NCBI RefSeq assembly: GCF_013522825.1
Contig: NZ_JAAMQZ010000017.1
Location: 1-64,000, forward strand
Direction of reading: 5' to 3'
DNA length: 64,000 nucleotides
DNA from: Stutzerimonas stutzeri
Lineage (GTDB): Bacteria > Pseudomonadota > Gammaproteobacteria > Pseudomonadales > Pseudomonadaceae
Shown: positions 1 to 8,875 of the stretch, one piece after another
How positions within the stretch are numbered: position 1 is the first letter of the stretch
Layout of the letters: each line of letters opens with the position of its first letter
Position numbers and translations under genes: made by a program
Notes under the pieces: generated by a model
The model's database searches: none
What the model was told of the DNA's origin: nothing
Seen by the model: the letters and a program-made list of their open reading frames with translations, nothing else

Positions 1-127
1 CCCGGTTGAGTGGCCGGATGGCCGTGGAATCAGTGGCCGGATGCGCGTGGAATGGGTGGCCGGATCAGCGTGGAATCGGTGGTCAGATGCTCATGGAATG
101 GGTGGCCAGATGACCGTGGAATCCGCA
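1..127. mobile_element. Terminal end of an IS21-like insertion sequence (rest lies left of the window)
   Basis: The window opens inside a block of five tandem 23-bp units. IS21-family elements are known for such multiple terminal repeats. Read from the right, the end starts TGCGGATTCCACGG, so it begins with the TG typical of IS tips, and the inferred tip is near position 127. The reading frame of the neighbouring TIGR04141 gene runs into this sequence and loses its family similarity here, which marks the insertion point. No transposase is visible because the element continues beyond the left edge. The family assignment is inferred from repeat architecture. Confidence 0.6.
10..124. repeat. Five tandem 23-bp terminal repeats
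   Basis: Units start at 10, 33, 56, 79 and 102. Each follows the pattern GTGGCCGGAT, five variable bases, TGGAAT, then two variable bases. The fourth unit is the most diverged (GTGGTCAGAT). There are no spacers between units. This pattern fits transposase-binding repeats at an IS21-type end. Confidence 0.75.
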
Positions 128-1136
128 ACGTAAAGCACTGATAGACCTTCCACTGGGTGTTGAAGACCTCAGAAGAGGCGGTCTTGGCCCGGATGTAGTG
201 CTTTTCGCGCACCTCATTGACATCGCCTTCAAAATCGCAGCGATTGAGCTCTTCTACGTAGTCTTCGATGGAAAGGCTATGAAACTGAGTGCCACCACCG
301 CCGAAGCCATTGTAGTGGAGCAGGCAGCCTTCCTCGTAGTTCAGTACCTCAGGTGGCGCCATGTGAAGGTCGCTCTCACCACCAGCACGCAGGGTCTGCA
401 AGGCCTCAAACAAGCGATCATCCAGGGCCTGAATCGTGTCTTTGTCCCTGACAGTCTGCATGTTGTCGACCCACGCATAATCCTCCTTGTACGTATCGGC
501 GCCGTACGCATCAAGGATCTCTTCACACTTATCTAACAGATCGTCGGAACCAACTCGGCATGTGATCGAAAGACTGTCCCGCCCGGCTAGGAATTTTGCA
601 AAGTCGGAATTGAGAGGCGTACCGCCGGCGACGCGCGCCAAGTCACGGAGCATATCGACGCCGAAATCCTGGATGTCACTATCGCGGCTAGCCTGTACTC
701 GTTTTTGAAAGGTCACCGCGTCGGGAGTAGCCAAATCCAGCGTTCGAATCCCATCCCGGGGTACCGAATTGAGCGTTACCTTCAGGCCGAAGTGGCGCTC
801 AAATGCGTCGTCATCTAGCGCAAGGTGGATGTGGCCAAAGCAGATCGCCATAAGGCGATCTCGCACAGGAAGTATCAGGAGCGCACCTGCGCCACTCGAG
901 ATGATCTGATCCGCGTTGCCATCCATATGCTCCGCCACAAATGGAAGCCAGGAAGGCGGATTCGTATAGAGCTGGCCAACAAAGAGCACAGCCTCCTCGA
1001 TCCCTATCCAAGCGTACTGCCGCAACGCACCCTTTCCACCGTCAGGCATGTAGGCAATCTTCAGAGCGGCATCAAGCCCCCGCTCTTCTCGCATAAGGCG
1101 TACCGACAGAGTTCTTGTTTTCTCTGGACTTGACAT
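30..1136 (-). pseudogene. TIGR04141/DUF6119 sporadically distributed protein, 3' end lost to an IS insertion
   Basis: About 336 codons (1136 down to about 128) look native. The frame then reads through the IS terminal repeats and adds about 33 foreign residues. The body resembles TIGR04141/DUF6119 proteins: a GAGALLILPV strand, a FGH..L stretch, FERHFGLKVTLNSV, and a YKEDYAWVDNM segment. These families are usually well over 500 residues, so the C-terminal third is missing. The start at 1136 is preferred because GGAGAG lies about six bases upstream. These proteins are patchily distributed and often sit in defence islands; their biochemical role is not known to me. This gene is the last of a minus-strand series that includes the Gabija-like pair. 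Confidence 0.75.
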
Positions 1137-1343
1137 CGCGTCTCTCCGTGAGCATGACATGTCCTGCAGAAAATACTAACAGGTGCGTGGCTAACTGCTA
1201 CTCTGAACGTCCTATGGACCGACAAGGGGAAGCGGATATCCGTAAGCAGCAGCTACCGGCCAAAAGCGAACTGATTTGCTCAAGACTGAAAGGGGCTCAC
1301 AGGCGCCTCGAAGGTCCTGGCCCTATGGGCCTATGGCATCAGA

Positions 1344-2777
1344 TCATTTTGCTGGAATGTATCTACCCGTACCGATGATGGTGAGGGACTTCGACCCACG
1401 CGTCATCGCGACATACAGATGCTTAGCGTCAAGCGAGTCTGCATCAAGGACGACGGCATGGTCGTATTCCAGGCCTTTGACAAGCAGCGTTGTCCCAATG
1501 AGCTTCCTGTGGCTGAGAGGCCGCCCCGTATGCCTCATCTCGCGCTGGTACAGGTTTGCGGCCTCTAAGAGAGTTGCTCCTTCTCCATCGATGTGTAGCT
1601 TCAGCACGTTGAGTAAGCGATAAAGGAGGTCACGGCGATAGGGCGACGTTTCTGGATTTGACTTCAACGCCAGAAAAAACGACTTGAGGTGACTGCTCGA
1701 TGGGTTGTTGAGGTAGTCATTCGCCGCATGCAGGATCAAGGGGTACTTTGTGGTTTTACTAAGTTTCGCCACCTCGCCTCTTTGGGTTCCAGCAGTCAAA
1801 GCCTTGGTCACGCCAGTAAAACACTTCTTCGCAAAATCCAAGGCGAGAAGAAATCCTGCTTGGGCAGTCTTCGCGGCTCCGAGCTTCTTGATGAATATGT
1901 GAAGGTCTTTGCCTTCAACTTCCTCGATAGAAGAAAATCGACCTGCCATGCTTCGGGCTAAAAGGTGGGTCTTGCTCTTGGACTTGGGATCCCCACCATG
2001 CAGAGCAATCACGCTCTCGTTGTGACCTAGCTGGCCGTAGAGCGATGAGTACTGTTTTGCCTCCAGGAACGCGGGATCGGTTTCAACTCGAATCACGCCG
2101 CGTGGCAGTCCACCAACCAGATCAATTTTCTGCCCTGCCTCAATCTTCTTCCGCGCCTCCTTCAGCCAGGCGCCCAGCTCATGAGCTTCAGCCTTCTTCC
2201 AACGCCAAGGGGTCTCTAGCTCGCCCAGGCAGTCGAAGGTGGGATACACGCTTGCGTTCCAGTCCACAGGCTTACCCTCTTCAAAGTCAAAGATGGCCTG
2301 CAGGGGATCGCCCAGGATCCGGCAGGGAAAGAAATCTGCTAAGGCGCAGACCAGCGAGTGCTGCGAATCGGAGCAGTCTTGGTACTCGTCTACATAGACT
2401 CCCGTGTAAGTGGCCGATACGACATGGCGAATGAACTGCTTCTTTAGCAATCCCAAGCAACTTTCATAGAGCTCGCTCCACTGCTTGCTGGTCGGATTTT
2501 CAGTCGCCCAGCCGGAGCTTTTGGGGTAGGCCAAGCAAAGTCGTAGAGCCCAGCTTGCAATCGTATCCACCTGATATTTGAAGGCAGGAACGCCTAGAGA
2601 CGTCATCTTGGTTTTTATCGAGTTCACGCCCGCAAAGGTGTGAGTCAGGATCAGTTGCCGGCCGCCAGCGGCCCGCACTGCCAACGCAATGAGGTGCGTC
2701 TTGCCGTATCCAGCAGGTGCGATAACGTACCCCCGGTTTGGGCAGTTGCTCAGCTTGGTTGCTAGCTCCTCAGACAT
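1344..2777 (-). CDS. gajB-like: UvrD/Rep-type SF1 helicase, GajB-like partner of the upstream ATPase/TOPRIM protein
   Basis: The protein is about 477 aa. Motif I is APAGYGKT, the Walker B/motif II is VYVDEYQDCS, motif III is ILGDPLQAIFDF, and the C-terminal motifs are GLEYDHAVVLDAD and LYVAMTRGSK. These are hallmarks of UvrD-like superfamily 1 helicases. It is shorter than UvrD (about 720 aa), as expected for GajB. The chosen ATG at 2777 overlaps the stop of the upstream gene by 8 nt (ATGTCTGA), indicating translational coupling; an in-frame start at 2831 is also possible. In Gabija, GajB joins the GajA nuclease to restrict phage. That function is inferred here from the gene pair. Confidence 0.8.
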   Translation of the reverse strand: MSEELATKLSNCPNRGYVIAPAGYGKTHLIALAVRAAGGRQLILTHTFAGVNSIKTKMTSLGVPAFKYQVDTIASWALRLCLAYPKSSGWATENPTSKQWSELYESCLGLLKKQFIRHVVSATYTGVYVDEYQDCSDSQHSLVCALADFFPCRILGDPLQAIFDFEEGKPVDWNASVYPTFDCLGELETPWRWKKAEAHELGAWLKEARKKIEAGQKIDLVGGLPRGVIRVETDPAFLEAKQYSSLYGQLGHNESVIALHGGDPKSKSKTHLLARSMAGRFSSIEEVEGKDLHIFIKKLGAAKTAQAGFLLALDFAKKCFTGVTKALTAGTQRGEVAKLSKTTKYPLILHAANDYLNNPSSSHLKSFFLALKSNPETSPYRRDLLYRLLNVLKLHIDGEGATLLEAANLYQREMRHTGRPLSHRKLIGTTLLVKGLEYDHAVVLDADSLDAKHLYVAMTRGSKSLTIIGTGRYIPAK

Positions 2778-4479
2778 ATTCTGCCCATGCCCAAAGCTTG
2801 CCGAGTTCAAGTGCAAGGTTCTTTTTGGCAAAATTAGCGTCGAGGAAGGCTTGGTTTACCGCCTTAAACCATAAGTCACCTCTGGTGGTATCCTTGAACC
2901 AGCTGGACTTCTTCGCCGCGACACCTATGGCAGTACGCAGCTCAGGACTGTCTTTCCAGGTGCCAGTGTCCTTTTCTAAATCTCCTGCCAAGAACCTACA
3001 ACGCACATGGTCGTACACCGGAAATTTCAGTTCGTCTTGAGCGAGCTTTAAACTAGCTAGCACGCTTGGCCACGGAAGATCCTGAAAGGCCCGCTCCTCC
3101 AGTGAAAGCTTGTCGCTCCACATCACAACTGGGATGTTCAGATCCGCTAGCTCTTTCTCATCCTTTGGAGAGAACTGATCTTCGGCGTCGCCATCAGCGA
3201 GCACCGTCACGTCATAGCCAAGCGATTTGAACGCCTTCGCAAGTGCCTTTACCTTGCTGCCTCCCTTTGCATCTAGCAGCGCAACACCGTGGAAGGAAAA
3301 TGGATCCTTCTTTCTCTCCATCTGGAAATCGTCAAAGCCTCTCAGGAAGCCGACCTCTGTTGCGCCTTCGCAAACCACCACCTTCTTTGCCAGAAATGCT
3401 TCGGTGCTTGATCGAATCTTCCCCTGAACCTCGTGATCCTCGAGGCCTTCTTTGGCAGCGGAAATGATCTGAACCACACCGTCGGTGTTGTGAACTATGT
3501 GAAGCTCATTCACGGTGAGTTCGCGCAGCACGACTGGAGAGTGTGTTGTGAGGAAGTACTGCCCTCGTTTGTCATCTCTCACATGCTTGATGAGGCGAGT
3601 GATCCGGTGTGGCTCCAGGCCAAACTCCACCTCATCAAACAAGGTGATGTGGCCTTCTTCTAGCCCCACAGTCTGAATGCCACACAGAAGCATGCGGCGC
3701 GATCCAAGGCCCAGCTGACGTAGTGGCATGTCGCCGTCGTGCAGCGACAGCCCGCCCACTTTCAGATTTATGGAGCTCAGGTCAAGGTGAGCTTTGTAGG
3801 CATCCACCACAGGTACGCCGAGCAGCTTGGCCATATCTTGTGATTTCGCCGCCGCAGCATCGAAGTTCGCAAGATTGACATCACGATCACTGTCCAGCGA
3901 TGTCCTGGCGTTTCTGGAGACATTCGCCAGCAGCTCATTCAGGCTCTGTGCTTCCGTGATCTTGGCCAGCGCGGTTCCATTCGCCCAGGACAGTTGTTTC
4001 TCACTGTACGCGCCGATGAGGCCCACACTGACTTTGTTTCTGTCAGCTTGCTTGAATGGTGTCCCCTCGGGGTTGCGATCGCAGACCACGATCCACTTCG
4101 GTTCCAGGTCCTTTTCGACCGTGAGCCGTACGGTCAAAACATTCTCCAGATGGTCGTCCGGCTCGTCCGTGAGAGCCCGAGCTGCCGCGTCCCAGCCCCG
4201 GAGGTAGGGGCCGTACTTGTGTAGTGAGCAGAACTCTTCAGCCAGATTGCCAATCGTGACTTCTAAGGTGATGGTGTTCTCGACCTTGCATTGATAGAAG
4301 TCTGAATCGCTGAGCGTGAGATTCCACTGCGGGTAGAATGTAAATCGGATTGCCTCCAAGATCGTCGACTTGGAGGAGTCACCCTTCCCTATGAGGCAGA
4401 AGATGTCGGATGCAGGAAGGGCCCAGTCAAGCTCTTTCACCCCGCGAAAGTTCTTGATCGAAATTTTTCTGATTTTCAC
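2770..4479 (-). CDS. gajA-like: OLD-family ATPase with TOPRIM nuclease domain, GajA-like
   Basis: The 569-aa protein starts at GTG with GGAGAA about 11 bases upstream. Residues 1 to about 350 form an ABC/SMC-like ATPase (KIRKISIKNFRG opening, TLFDEVEFGLEPH Walker B, FLTTHSPVVL). Residues from about 365 form a TOPRIM domain (VVVCEGATEVGFL, then VTVLADGDAED with the DxD acids). The P-loop at residues 31-39 reads GKGDSSKST, so the usual glycine before the lysine is serine. GajA is a DNA endonuclease controlled by nucleotide binding. The helicase gene follows directly with an 8-nt overlap, which makes a Gabija-like system the best reading. A different two-gene OLD/UvrD system is the main alternative. 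Confidence 0.8.
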   Translation of the reverse strand: MKIRKISIKNFRGVKELDWALPASDIFCLIGKGDSSKSTILEAIRFTFYPQWNLTLSDSDFYQCKVENTITLEVTIGNLAEEFCSLHKYGPYLRGWDAAARALTDEPDDHLENVLTVRLTVEKDLEPKWIVVCDRNPEGTPFKQADRNKVSVGLIGAYSEKQLSWANGTALAKITEAQSLNELLANVSRNARTSLDSDRDVNLANFDAAAAKSQDMAKLLGVPVVDAYKAHLDLSSINLKVGGLSLHDGDMPLRQLGLGSRRMLLCGIQTVGLEEGHITLFDEVEFGLEPHRITRLIKHVRDDKRGQYFLTTHSPVVLRELTVNELHIVHNTDGVVQIISAAKEGLEDHEVQGKIRSSTEAFLAKKVVVCEGATEVGFLRGFDDFQMERKKDPFSFHGVALLDAKGGSKVKALAKAFKSLGYDVTVLADGDAEDQFSPKDEKELADLNIPVVMWSDKLSLEERAFQDLPWPSVLASLKLAQDELKFPVYDHVRCRFLAGDLEKDTGTWKDSPELRTAIGVAAKKSSWFKDTTRGDLWFKAVNQAFLDANFAKKNLALELGKLWAWAEYV

Positions 4480-4658
4480 CGAGCAACGTTCTCCATAACT
4501 TCGTATATGAAACTGGGGACTCTACTCATGTCACAGTCGCGACAGCTCGTCCTTGGTGGTGCTATTCGCCTTTTTACTCTCTACTCGCAGCATAAGACAC
4601 CCGACATTGAAAGGAACAATGTGTAGTGGTCAGGCCATGTTCTGAAGGCTTGGGGTAG

Positions 4659-5753
4659 TCAGGTAATGGTGACAAGGCGAAGGATGCGGTCGACCGGGCG
4701 GTACTCCAGGGCCACTACTACACGTTCCGGGTGGCCGCCAACTCGCGGGAACTCAAGCAGGATGTTGAATTTGCTGAGCTGGTGGGTCGGTTGGCTAACC
4801 CACTCGAGGTTGTACAGGTAGTTCATCCGCAGCTTGCCTCGGATTGCGGTCTCAAGCTCGGCCTTGGTCAGTTCTGCCAGGCCGGCCTTTTGCAGTTTTC
4901 CTAACTTCGTGGTCTGAAGGTACTTTTCGAACTTGGCATCCTCAATGAGGACCGTGAACTCTGCCAGCGGTGCTACAGCAGGCGACATGGCCCTGACCGC
5001 GATCTCCAGGTCGTCGTCGATGAGACCGAGCAGCAGGCGTTCAGGCTTGTATGAGAGGAATGTGCCGAAGTAGATCGACTGAATGCTCCTGAGTCGGAAA
5101 CCCTGTGTCACGTAGTCATGCTGGTGGAGGTTGAAATCCTGCGTGTTCGGTCGATCATCTTCGTGCCCCATGATGACTGTGCCGCCATGCTTGATCAGAT
5201 AATTCATCAGGTTCAGCGAGGTGAAGGTTTTGGCTGCGCTTGAGTAAGTGCACGGCAAGTAGCCTACGTAGGCAGGAAGCTGCTGGAGTTTGGAGTCGAC
5301 AGCAGCAATAGCACCTGCGGACAGGTTGTTCACGTACAGGACGAAGCACGTATCGGGCAGATGAAAACTCGGTTTTGTGCTGACCACTGCGGGATCCAGC
5401 AGCTTGCGCGCAAGCTTATCGCTCGAGCCGAAAAGCTCTCCACCCAGGATGCTGTGTGTCGTTTGGGCATCCAGCGCGCTAAATAGCGCTTCGGCGCACT
5501 CCACTCCAGGCGCGAAGCTACGGGCACAAAGATCCGTATCGAAAAGGAACGCCGCCTCGTGCTTTGTTGGTTGCGGGGTCAGGGCTGTCCTGAGCAAGGC
5601 GTAGTCGATGCCCTTGGCTTTAAGGATGCTGACGCACTCACCATGAAAATTCTGTATTTCAGCAAAGGTACGTGCATCGCTGAGGGAAAAGCACTCACGC
5701 ATTACAGGGAGCAGAACGTTGCCGCGAGCGTTCAGGGTATGAATTGAGGGCAT
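4659..5753 (-). CDS. Hypothetical protein, 364 aa, of unknown function, between Gabija-like genes and a recombinase
   Basis: I do not recognise this protein. It has no signal peptide, no membrane segment and no P-loop. It appears soluble and mixed alpha/beta, with a histidine/aspartate-rich stretch (GHEDDRPNTQDFNLHQHDY) near the middle and a C-terminal beta-rich tail (VVVALEYRPVDRILRLVTIT) that could be a small substrate- or nucleic-acid-binding fold. The start at 5753 is chosen because AGGT lies about nine bases upstream; a start at 5786 would add 11 residues. It lies on the same strand as the Gabija-like pair, 179 nt upstream, and could be a defence accessory gene or an independent cargo gene. 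Confidence 0.6.
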   Translation of the reverse strand: MPSIHTLNARGNVLLPVMRECFSLSDARTFAEIQNFHGECVSILKAKGIDYALLRTALTPQPTKHEAAFLFDTDLCARSFAPGVECAEALFSALDAQTTHSILGGELFGSSDKLARKLLDPAVVSTKPSFHLPDTCFVLYVNNLSAGAIAAVDSKLQQLPAYVGYLPCTYSSAAKTFTSLNLMNYLIKHGGTVIMGHEDDRPNTQDFNLHQHDYVTQGFRLRSIQSIYFGTFLSYKPERLLLGLIDDDLEIAVRAMSPAVAPLAEFTVLIEDAKFEKYLQTTKLGKLQKAGLAELTKAELETAIRGKLRMNYLYNLEWVSQPTHQLSKFNILLEFPRVGGHPERVVVALEYRPVDRILRLVTIT

Positions 5754-6019
5754 GTCGTAGTACCTACAATGCGAGTGCGTAAGCATACGCTTTCAGGCAT
5801 CCCATTCCGGAAGCTTGCTCCCGTTACAAACAGGCAGCTATTGGCCGGAAGCTGCCCGTGGGCCTCCACTTTCGTAGCCCAGCCACCCAACAGGTACGCA
5901 AGAATTCCGGCGTGAGCGCGGCAAAGCGCTCAAACTATAGGTAGCTACAAGACCACTCCTATTGCCTCACAGGCCATCAGCCGAGCTGCATCTGAACGGT
6001 CAAACCAACAGGAGGTACC

Positions 6020-6913
6020 TCAGCCGTCGGCTATTTCAGACCTACGCTCTCTGTCTCGCTTAACACTAAGGGCCAGCTCAACCGCACGCATTCGCGTGGG
6101 CACTGTATCTCTCACCTTTGAGAAATCAGCATCGCTTGCGGGCTTCACCTTAACAGCCTCTGCTCGTCCGGTTCGTTTATCGCCGTACCGGCTAATCGAA
6201 TCGGTCGCCTGGTGACCCATGACATACGCCATCTCAACCGCAGACATGCCTGAAGCTTTCAAATTTGCTCCGAACTGGTGACGAAGCGTGTACATGCTCG
6301 GCACCTTCCTCCTACCGAATAGCTCAGTAGCGACTTGGTGAAGCGCAACGCGTATTGAATCCATACTGCGCGGCTGACATTTGAAAGCAGCGAGAGCATC
6401 TCTCAAGATGTTACAGACACCATCGTCAGCCTCGAGCGCTCGGCTAGCGCCGCGTAAACCGTTGTGGCTAAGCTTTGCACCGGATATATGGACGCGCCGG
6501 CCATCGATGGAAATGCCGTTAAGCTCGCATGGTCGCGCTCCGGTAAGAGATATCACCATTAAAGCTCCCGCTTCGACAGGCATATCTCGTTCAGCCAGAC
6601 ACCGTAGCCACGCCTCGAAATCAGCGGTAGAAAGCTTCTGCGGACGTCGCTGCTTTTTCTTTCGCGGCAGATTTAACACAGTGACCGGATTGAGCGTCCG
6701 ATTGATTTCTTGGGCAGCCCAGAAATTTCCTCGACGCTTTTGATCAAACGCCAAAGCGTTACGTAGGCGCCGGTAATAATCCGGGCGGTAATCAGGGGCC
6801 GCCCGTAGCAAAGCACCAATAATATTGAGCTCATCAAGCTCAACGCCCTGCATTCGAGTCGCATAGAAATTACTGGCCAAACTAATGTAGGCGCTTTGAG
6901 TCTCTGCATTCAT
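6020..6913 (-). CDS. Tyrosine recombinase/integrase, 297 aa
   Basis: Motifs of the tyrosine recombinase catalytic domain are present: the first arginine in SLTGARPCEL, the box II region YTLRHQFGANL (first histidine replaced by tyrosine, arginine and second histidine kept), MGHQATDSISRYG with the third histidine and the probable nucleophile tyrosine. The N-terminal 100 residues form the DNA-arm/core-binding part. The ATG at 6913 has an AGAAGAG ribosome site; an upstream in-frame Met at 6955 gives a Cys-rich extension that is less likely. The AT-rich upstream DNA may hold its promoter or attachment site. It presumably moves or moved this part of the island. Confidence 0.8.
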   Translation of the reverse strand: MNAETQSAYISLASNFYATRMQGVELDELNIIGALLRAAPDYRPDYYRRLRNALAFDQKRRGNFWAAQEINRTLNPVTVLNLPRKKKQRRPQKLSTADFEAWLRCLAERDMPVEAGALMVISLTGARPCELNGISIDGRRVHISGAKLSHNGLRGASRALEADDGVCNILRDALAAFKCQPRSMDSIRVALHQVATELFGRRKVPSMYTLRHQFGANLKASGMSAVEMAYVMGHQATDSISRYGDKRTGRAEAVKVKPASDADFSKVRDTVPTRMRAVELALSVKRDRERRSEIADG

Positions 6914-7397
6914 ACTACTCTTCTTATTATTATTTGCGTGACACATGCCACACAATCAATTATTGCAAATACGAAAACAAAAAAACAACAGCCAGAACAT
7001 TATTTTTTATATAACCCCAAAAGCCAAATATTGCAAAAATGCAAAAATTCTATTCTTTCTATATTGCATTCCGGACTTTGGTTCGTTGGCCAAGGACGCA
7101 CCATGTTACCTGACCCCACAAGACGACCCGCCGGGAGCAGCACATAGACCAACTGAACAGCGCTGGGTATGAGCAGGTGCTTCCACTCTTTCAGCCGATT
7201 CACATTTTAAAATGCGAGAACCAAGTAGAGTAATTTTAAATTGCGCTCACAGCCTGGGGCGGCGACGGACTGGCGCAATCGCTTACCGAGACACCACTGC
7301 CCACGACATACTGCTTATGCCACTGTTAAATTATGGGTTTTGGGCCGGACACTCACTAGATAGCCAGCCGAACGGCCTCCGGGGCGTTAACCATGGA
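6914..7397. other. AT-rich intergenic region between recombinase and SOS gene
   Basis: About 480 bases without a convincing gene. The first 130 bases are strongly AT-rich with several A and T runs, unlike the GC-rich surroundings, which is common next to recombinase genes. No tRNA, perfect long repeat or conserved small protein was recognised. A recombination (att) site could lie here, but none can be pointed to from one sequence. Confidence 0.4.
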
Positions 7398-7413
7398 CTG
7401 TATAAAAATACAG
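7398..7413 (+). promoter_or_regulatory. LexA box (SOS operator)
   Basis: The sequence CTGTATAAAAATACAG is an exact CTG-N10-CAG match (CTGT, eight A/T bases, ACAG) to the gammaproteobacterial LexA operator. It lies 70 bases upstream of the ATG at 7484 and overlaps TATA-like -10 candidates (TATAAA, TATAGC), as expected for repression by LexA and induction on DNA damage. Confidence 0.8.
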
Positions 7414-7483
7414 TATAGCCTATTGCCTTTTTTAAGCGGAGCAACTTAGAATAATGAACAGAACAACAACCTGAGGAAAAAAC

Positions 7484-7918
7484 ATGTCTATCCTAATTCT
7501 TAACCGCGAGCGCGACGAAGTCGGCGGTCAATACCTAGTAGCAAGCATTCACGGTGTGGAACACTGCGTATCACTTGATGATGACTATCCGGAGCAAATC
7601 CCAGATTCAGATGATATAGTCCACCGCATTAATGCAGATGACTTCAATGAGCTTTCAGAGAAGGTACGCTCCTACGTGCGCAAGCACAGCATCGCCCCCA
7701 TTCACTCACTCGATGACGTTAGGCTGCTTGCGATGCAGCTCGGCGATATGAAAGCAAAGACCTACGAAATCGACGAAGAAGGTCTTGGCCTCACGCTCCG
7801 CGACTGTAACATAGATAAAGGTGTACGCACCCTAGTTCGTAAATTTAATAGCACATATCAGGCATATCGCTGGCTGACCGAGCAACTGGATATTTTGGAT
7901 TTCAATGTGCCACGGTAA
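7484..7918 (+). CDS. Hypothetical 144-aa protein under likely SOS control
   Basis: A small acidic soluble protein of unknown function, preceded by GAGGAA about eight bases before the ATG. The N-terminal half has a beta-strand pattern (SILILNRERDEVGGQYLVAS) followed by an acidic stretch (DDDYPEQIPDSDD); the C-terminal half is helical. No enzymatic motif was recognised. It is transcribed opposite to and away from the recombinase. The LexA box upstream is the main functional clue: the gene is probably induced by DNA damage, as are many prophage and mobile-element genes. Possible roles include toxin, prophage induction factor or recombinase-associated regulator; the sequence does not decide between these. 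Confidence 0.65.
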   Translation: MSILILNRERDEVGGQYLVASIHGVEHCVSLDDDYPEQIPDSDDIVHRINADDFNELSEKVRSYVRKHSIAPIHSLDDVRLLAMQLGDMKAKTYEIDEEGLGLTLRDCNIDKGVRTLVRKFNSTYQAYRWLTEQLDILDFNVPR

Positions 7919-8365
7919 GCGTGCAAGCGCTAATGTCCCGCCATTGCATTCCTAATCAAAAGCCGCATGCAACCGAGGCGCGCTATAGATAAAGACGTTT
8001 ACTGACTAAATTGGCTTCAATGCGACTCGGTTAGACGTTGGCTTTATTGTAGCTCGCCTGATTAACTTGAAGGCTGCTCACTTCAAACCTTTACTGTCTC
8101 GGTAGCCTTTCATTTACTAATGCCCGGCAACCGACGCACGCTTAAAGATTGCACCAACAAAAGCGCATGGATTATGGTTCATCTACAGCAGACGAACCGT
8201 AGTGCAACATTCGGAGATCGCAATACCGCTAGCGTATAAACCACACGCAAAGTATAGAGATAGCGATCACAGGGAACGTAGCGGAGGAAGCGCTTCATCT
8301 CATCCTTGAGATGGCGAAGAGCGTGCCTTATGGCGCATCGTGTTTCCATGGAAAAACAGCTCTCA
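7919..8365. other. Intergenic region with a weak attC-like inverted repeat
   Basis: About 450 bases without a supported gene. The only structure noticed is an imperfect inverted repeat between 7971 (AACCGAGGCGC) and 8032 (GCGACTCGGTT) followed by GTTAGACG, which recalls an integron attC R' box. The arms are short and the left R'' box is poor, so this is not asserted as a recombination site. Confidence 0.3.
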
Positions 8366-8875
8366 CTACACCGTTGTCGCCCTAGCCAATGATTCCTGCA
8401 TCCGCAGCAATTCTGTTTGCGCCTCAGCCAAGAGCCGATCCCAGTCGTCAGGCGGGTGCCCGCTTTCCAGCATTTTTCGAAACACCCGATAGGCATCGTC
8501 GCTACTTTGATAGGCGCGTTTTGTGTCTTCGTCATTCACCCAAGCGAAGACGATCACCTTGCTCGGGGCGTGGTAGCGAAAAAATAGTCGGTACTGCTGA
8601 AAGAACTTAGCGCGAAACCAGTGCTTGTGATCGTCACCGAGCGTCCCGCCCTGGCGGTATTCCGGTCGAGTCGGATCTTGTGGGATGACATCAAACGCCA
8701 GCTTGATGACCGCAGCCAGTCGTTTACTGGCATTCTTCTTCACATACCCGACGGGGTCTTTTTGCTTAAAGGTCTCGACTTGCAGCGCCAGCGCTTCCAT
8801 CTGTGCGATGAAAAGTGGATGAGCAAAAACCGTCCAGCCATGAATGACAAAAGGCTCGGGCTTTCCTGCGCTCAT
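8366..8875 (-). CDS. yhaV: Type II toxin, YhaV family RNase
   Basis: The 169-aa protein matches the YhaV toxin family: FVIHGWTVFAHPLF opening, an R/Y-rich core (HWFRAKFFQQYRLFFRYH) and VIVFAWVNDEDTKRAY. YhaV is a RelE-superfamily endoribonuclease held inactive by PrlF (SohA). The ATG overlaps the antitoxin stop by 4 nt (ATGA), so translation of the two is coupled. E. coli YhaV is about 154 aa; the extra length here is a C-terminal helical tail (LLAEAQTELLRMQ). It lies just downstream of the Shango-type genes, on the same strand. Confidence 0.88.
   Translation of the reverse strand: MSAGKPEPFVIHGWTVFAHPLFIAQMEALALQVETFKQKDPVGYVKKNASKRLAAVIKLAFDVIPQDPTRPEYRQGGTLGDDHKHWFRAKFFQQYRLFFRYHAPSKVIVFAWVNDEDTKRAYQSSDDAYRVFRKMLESGHPPDDWDRLLAEAQTELLRMQESLARATTV

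Noticed and set aside
10..124. Tandem 23-bp repeats as a possible CRISPR array
   Set aside because: The units are contiguous with no unique spacers, and no cas genes are visible; an IS end explains them better.
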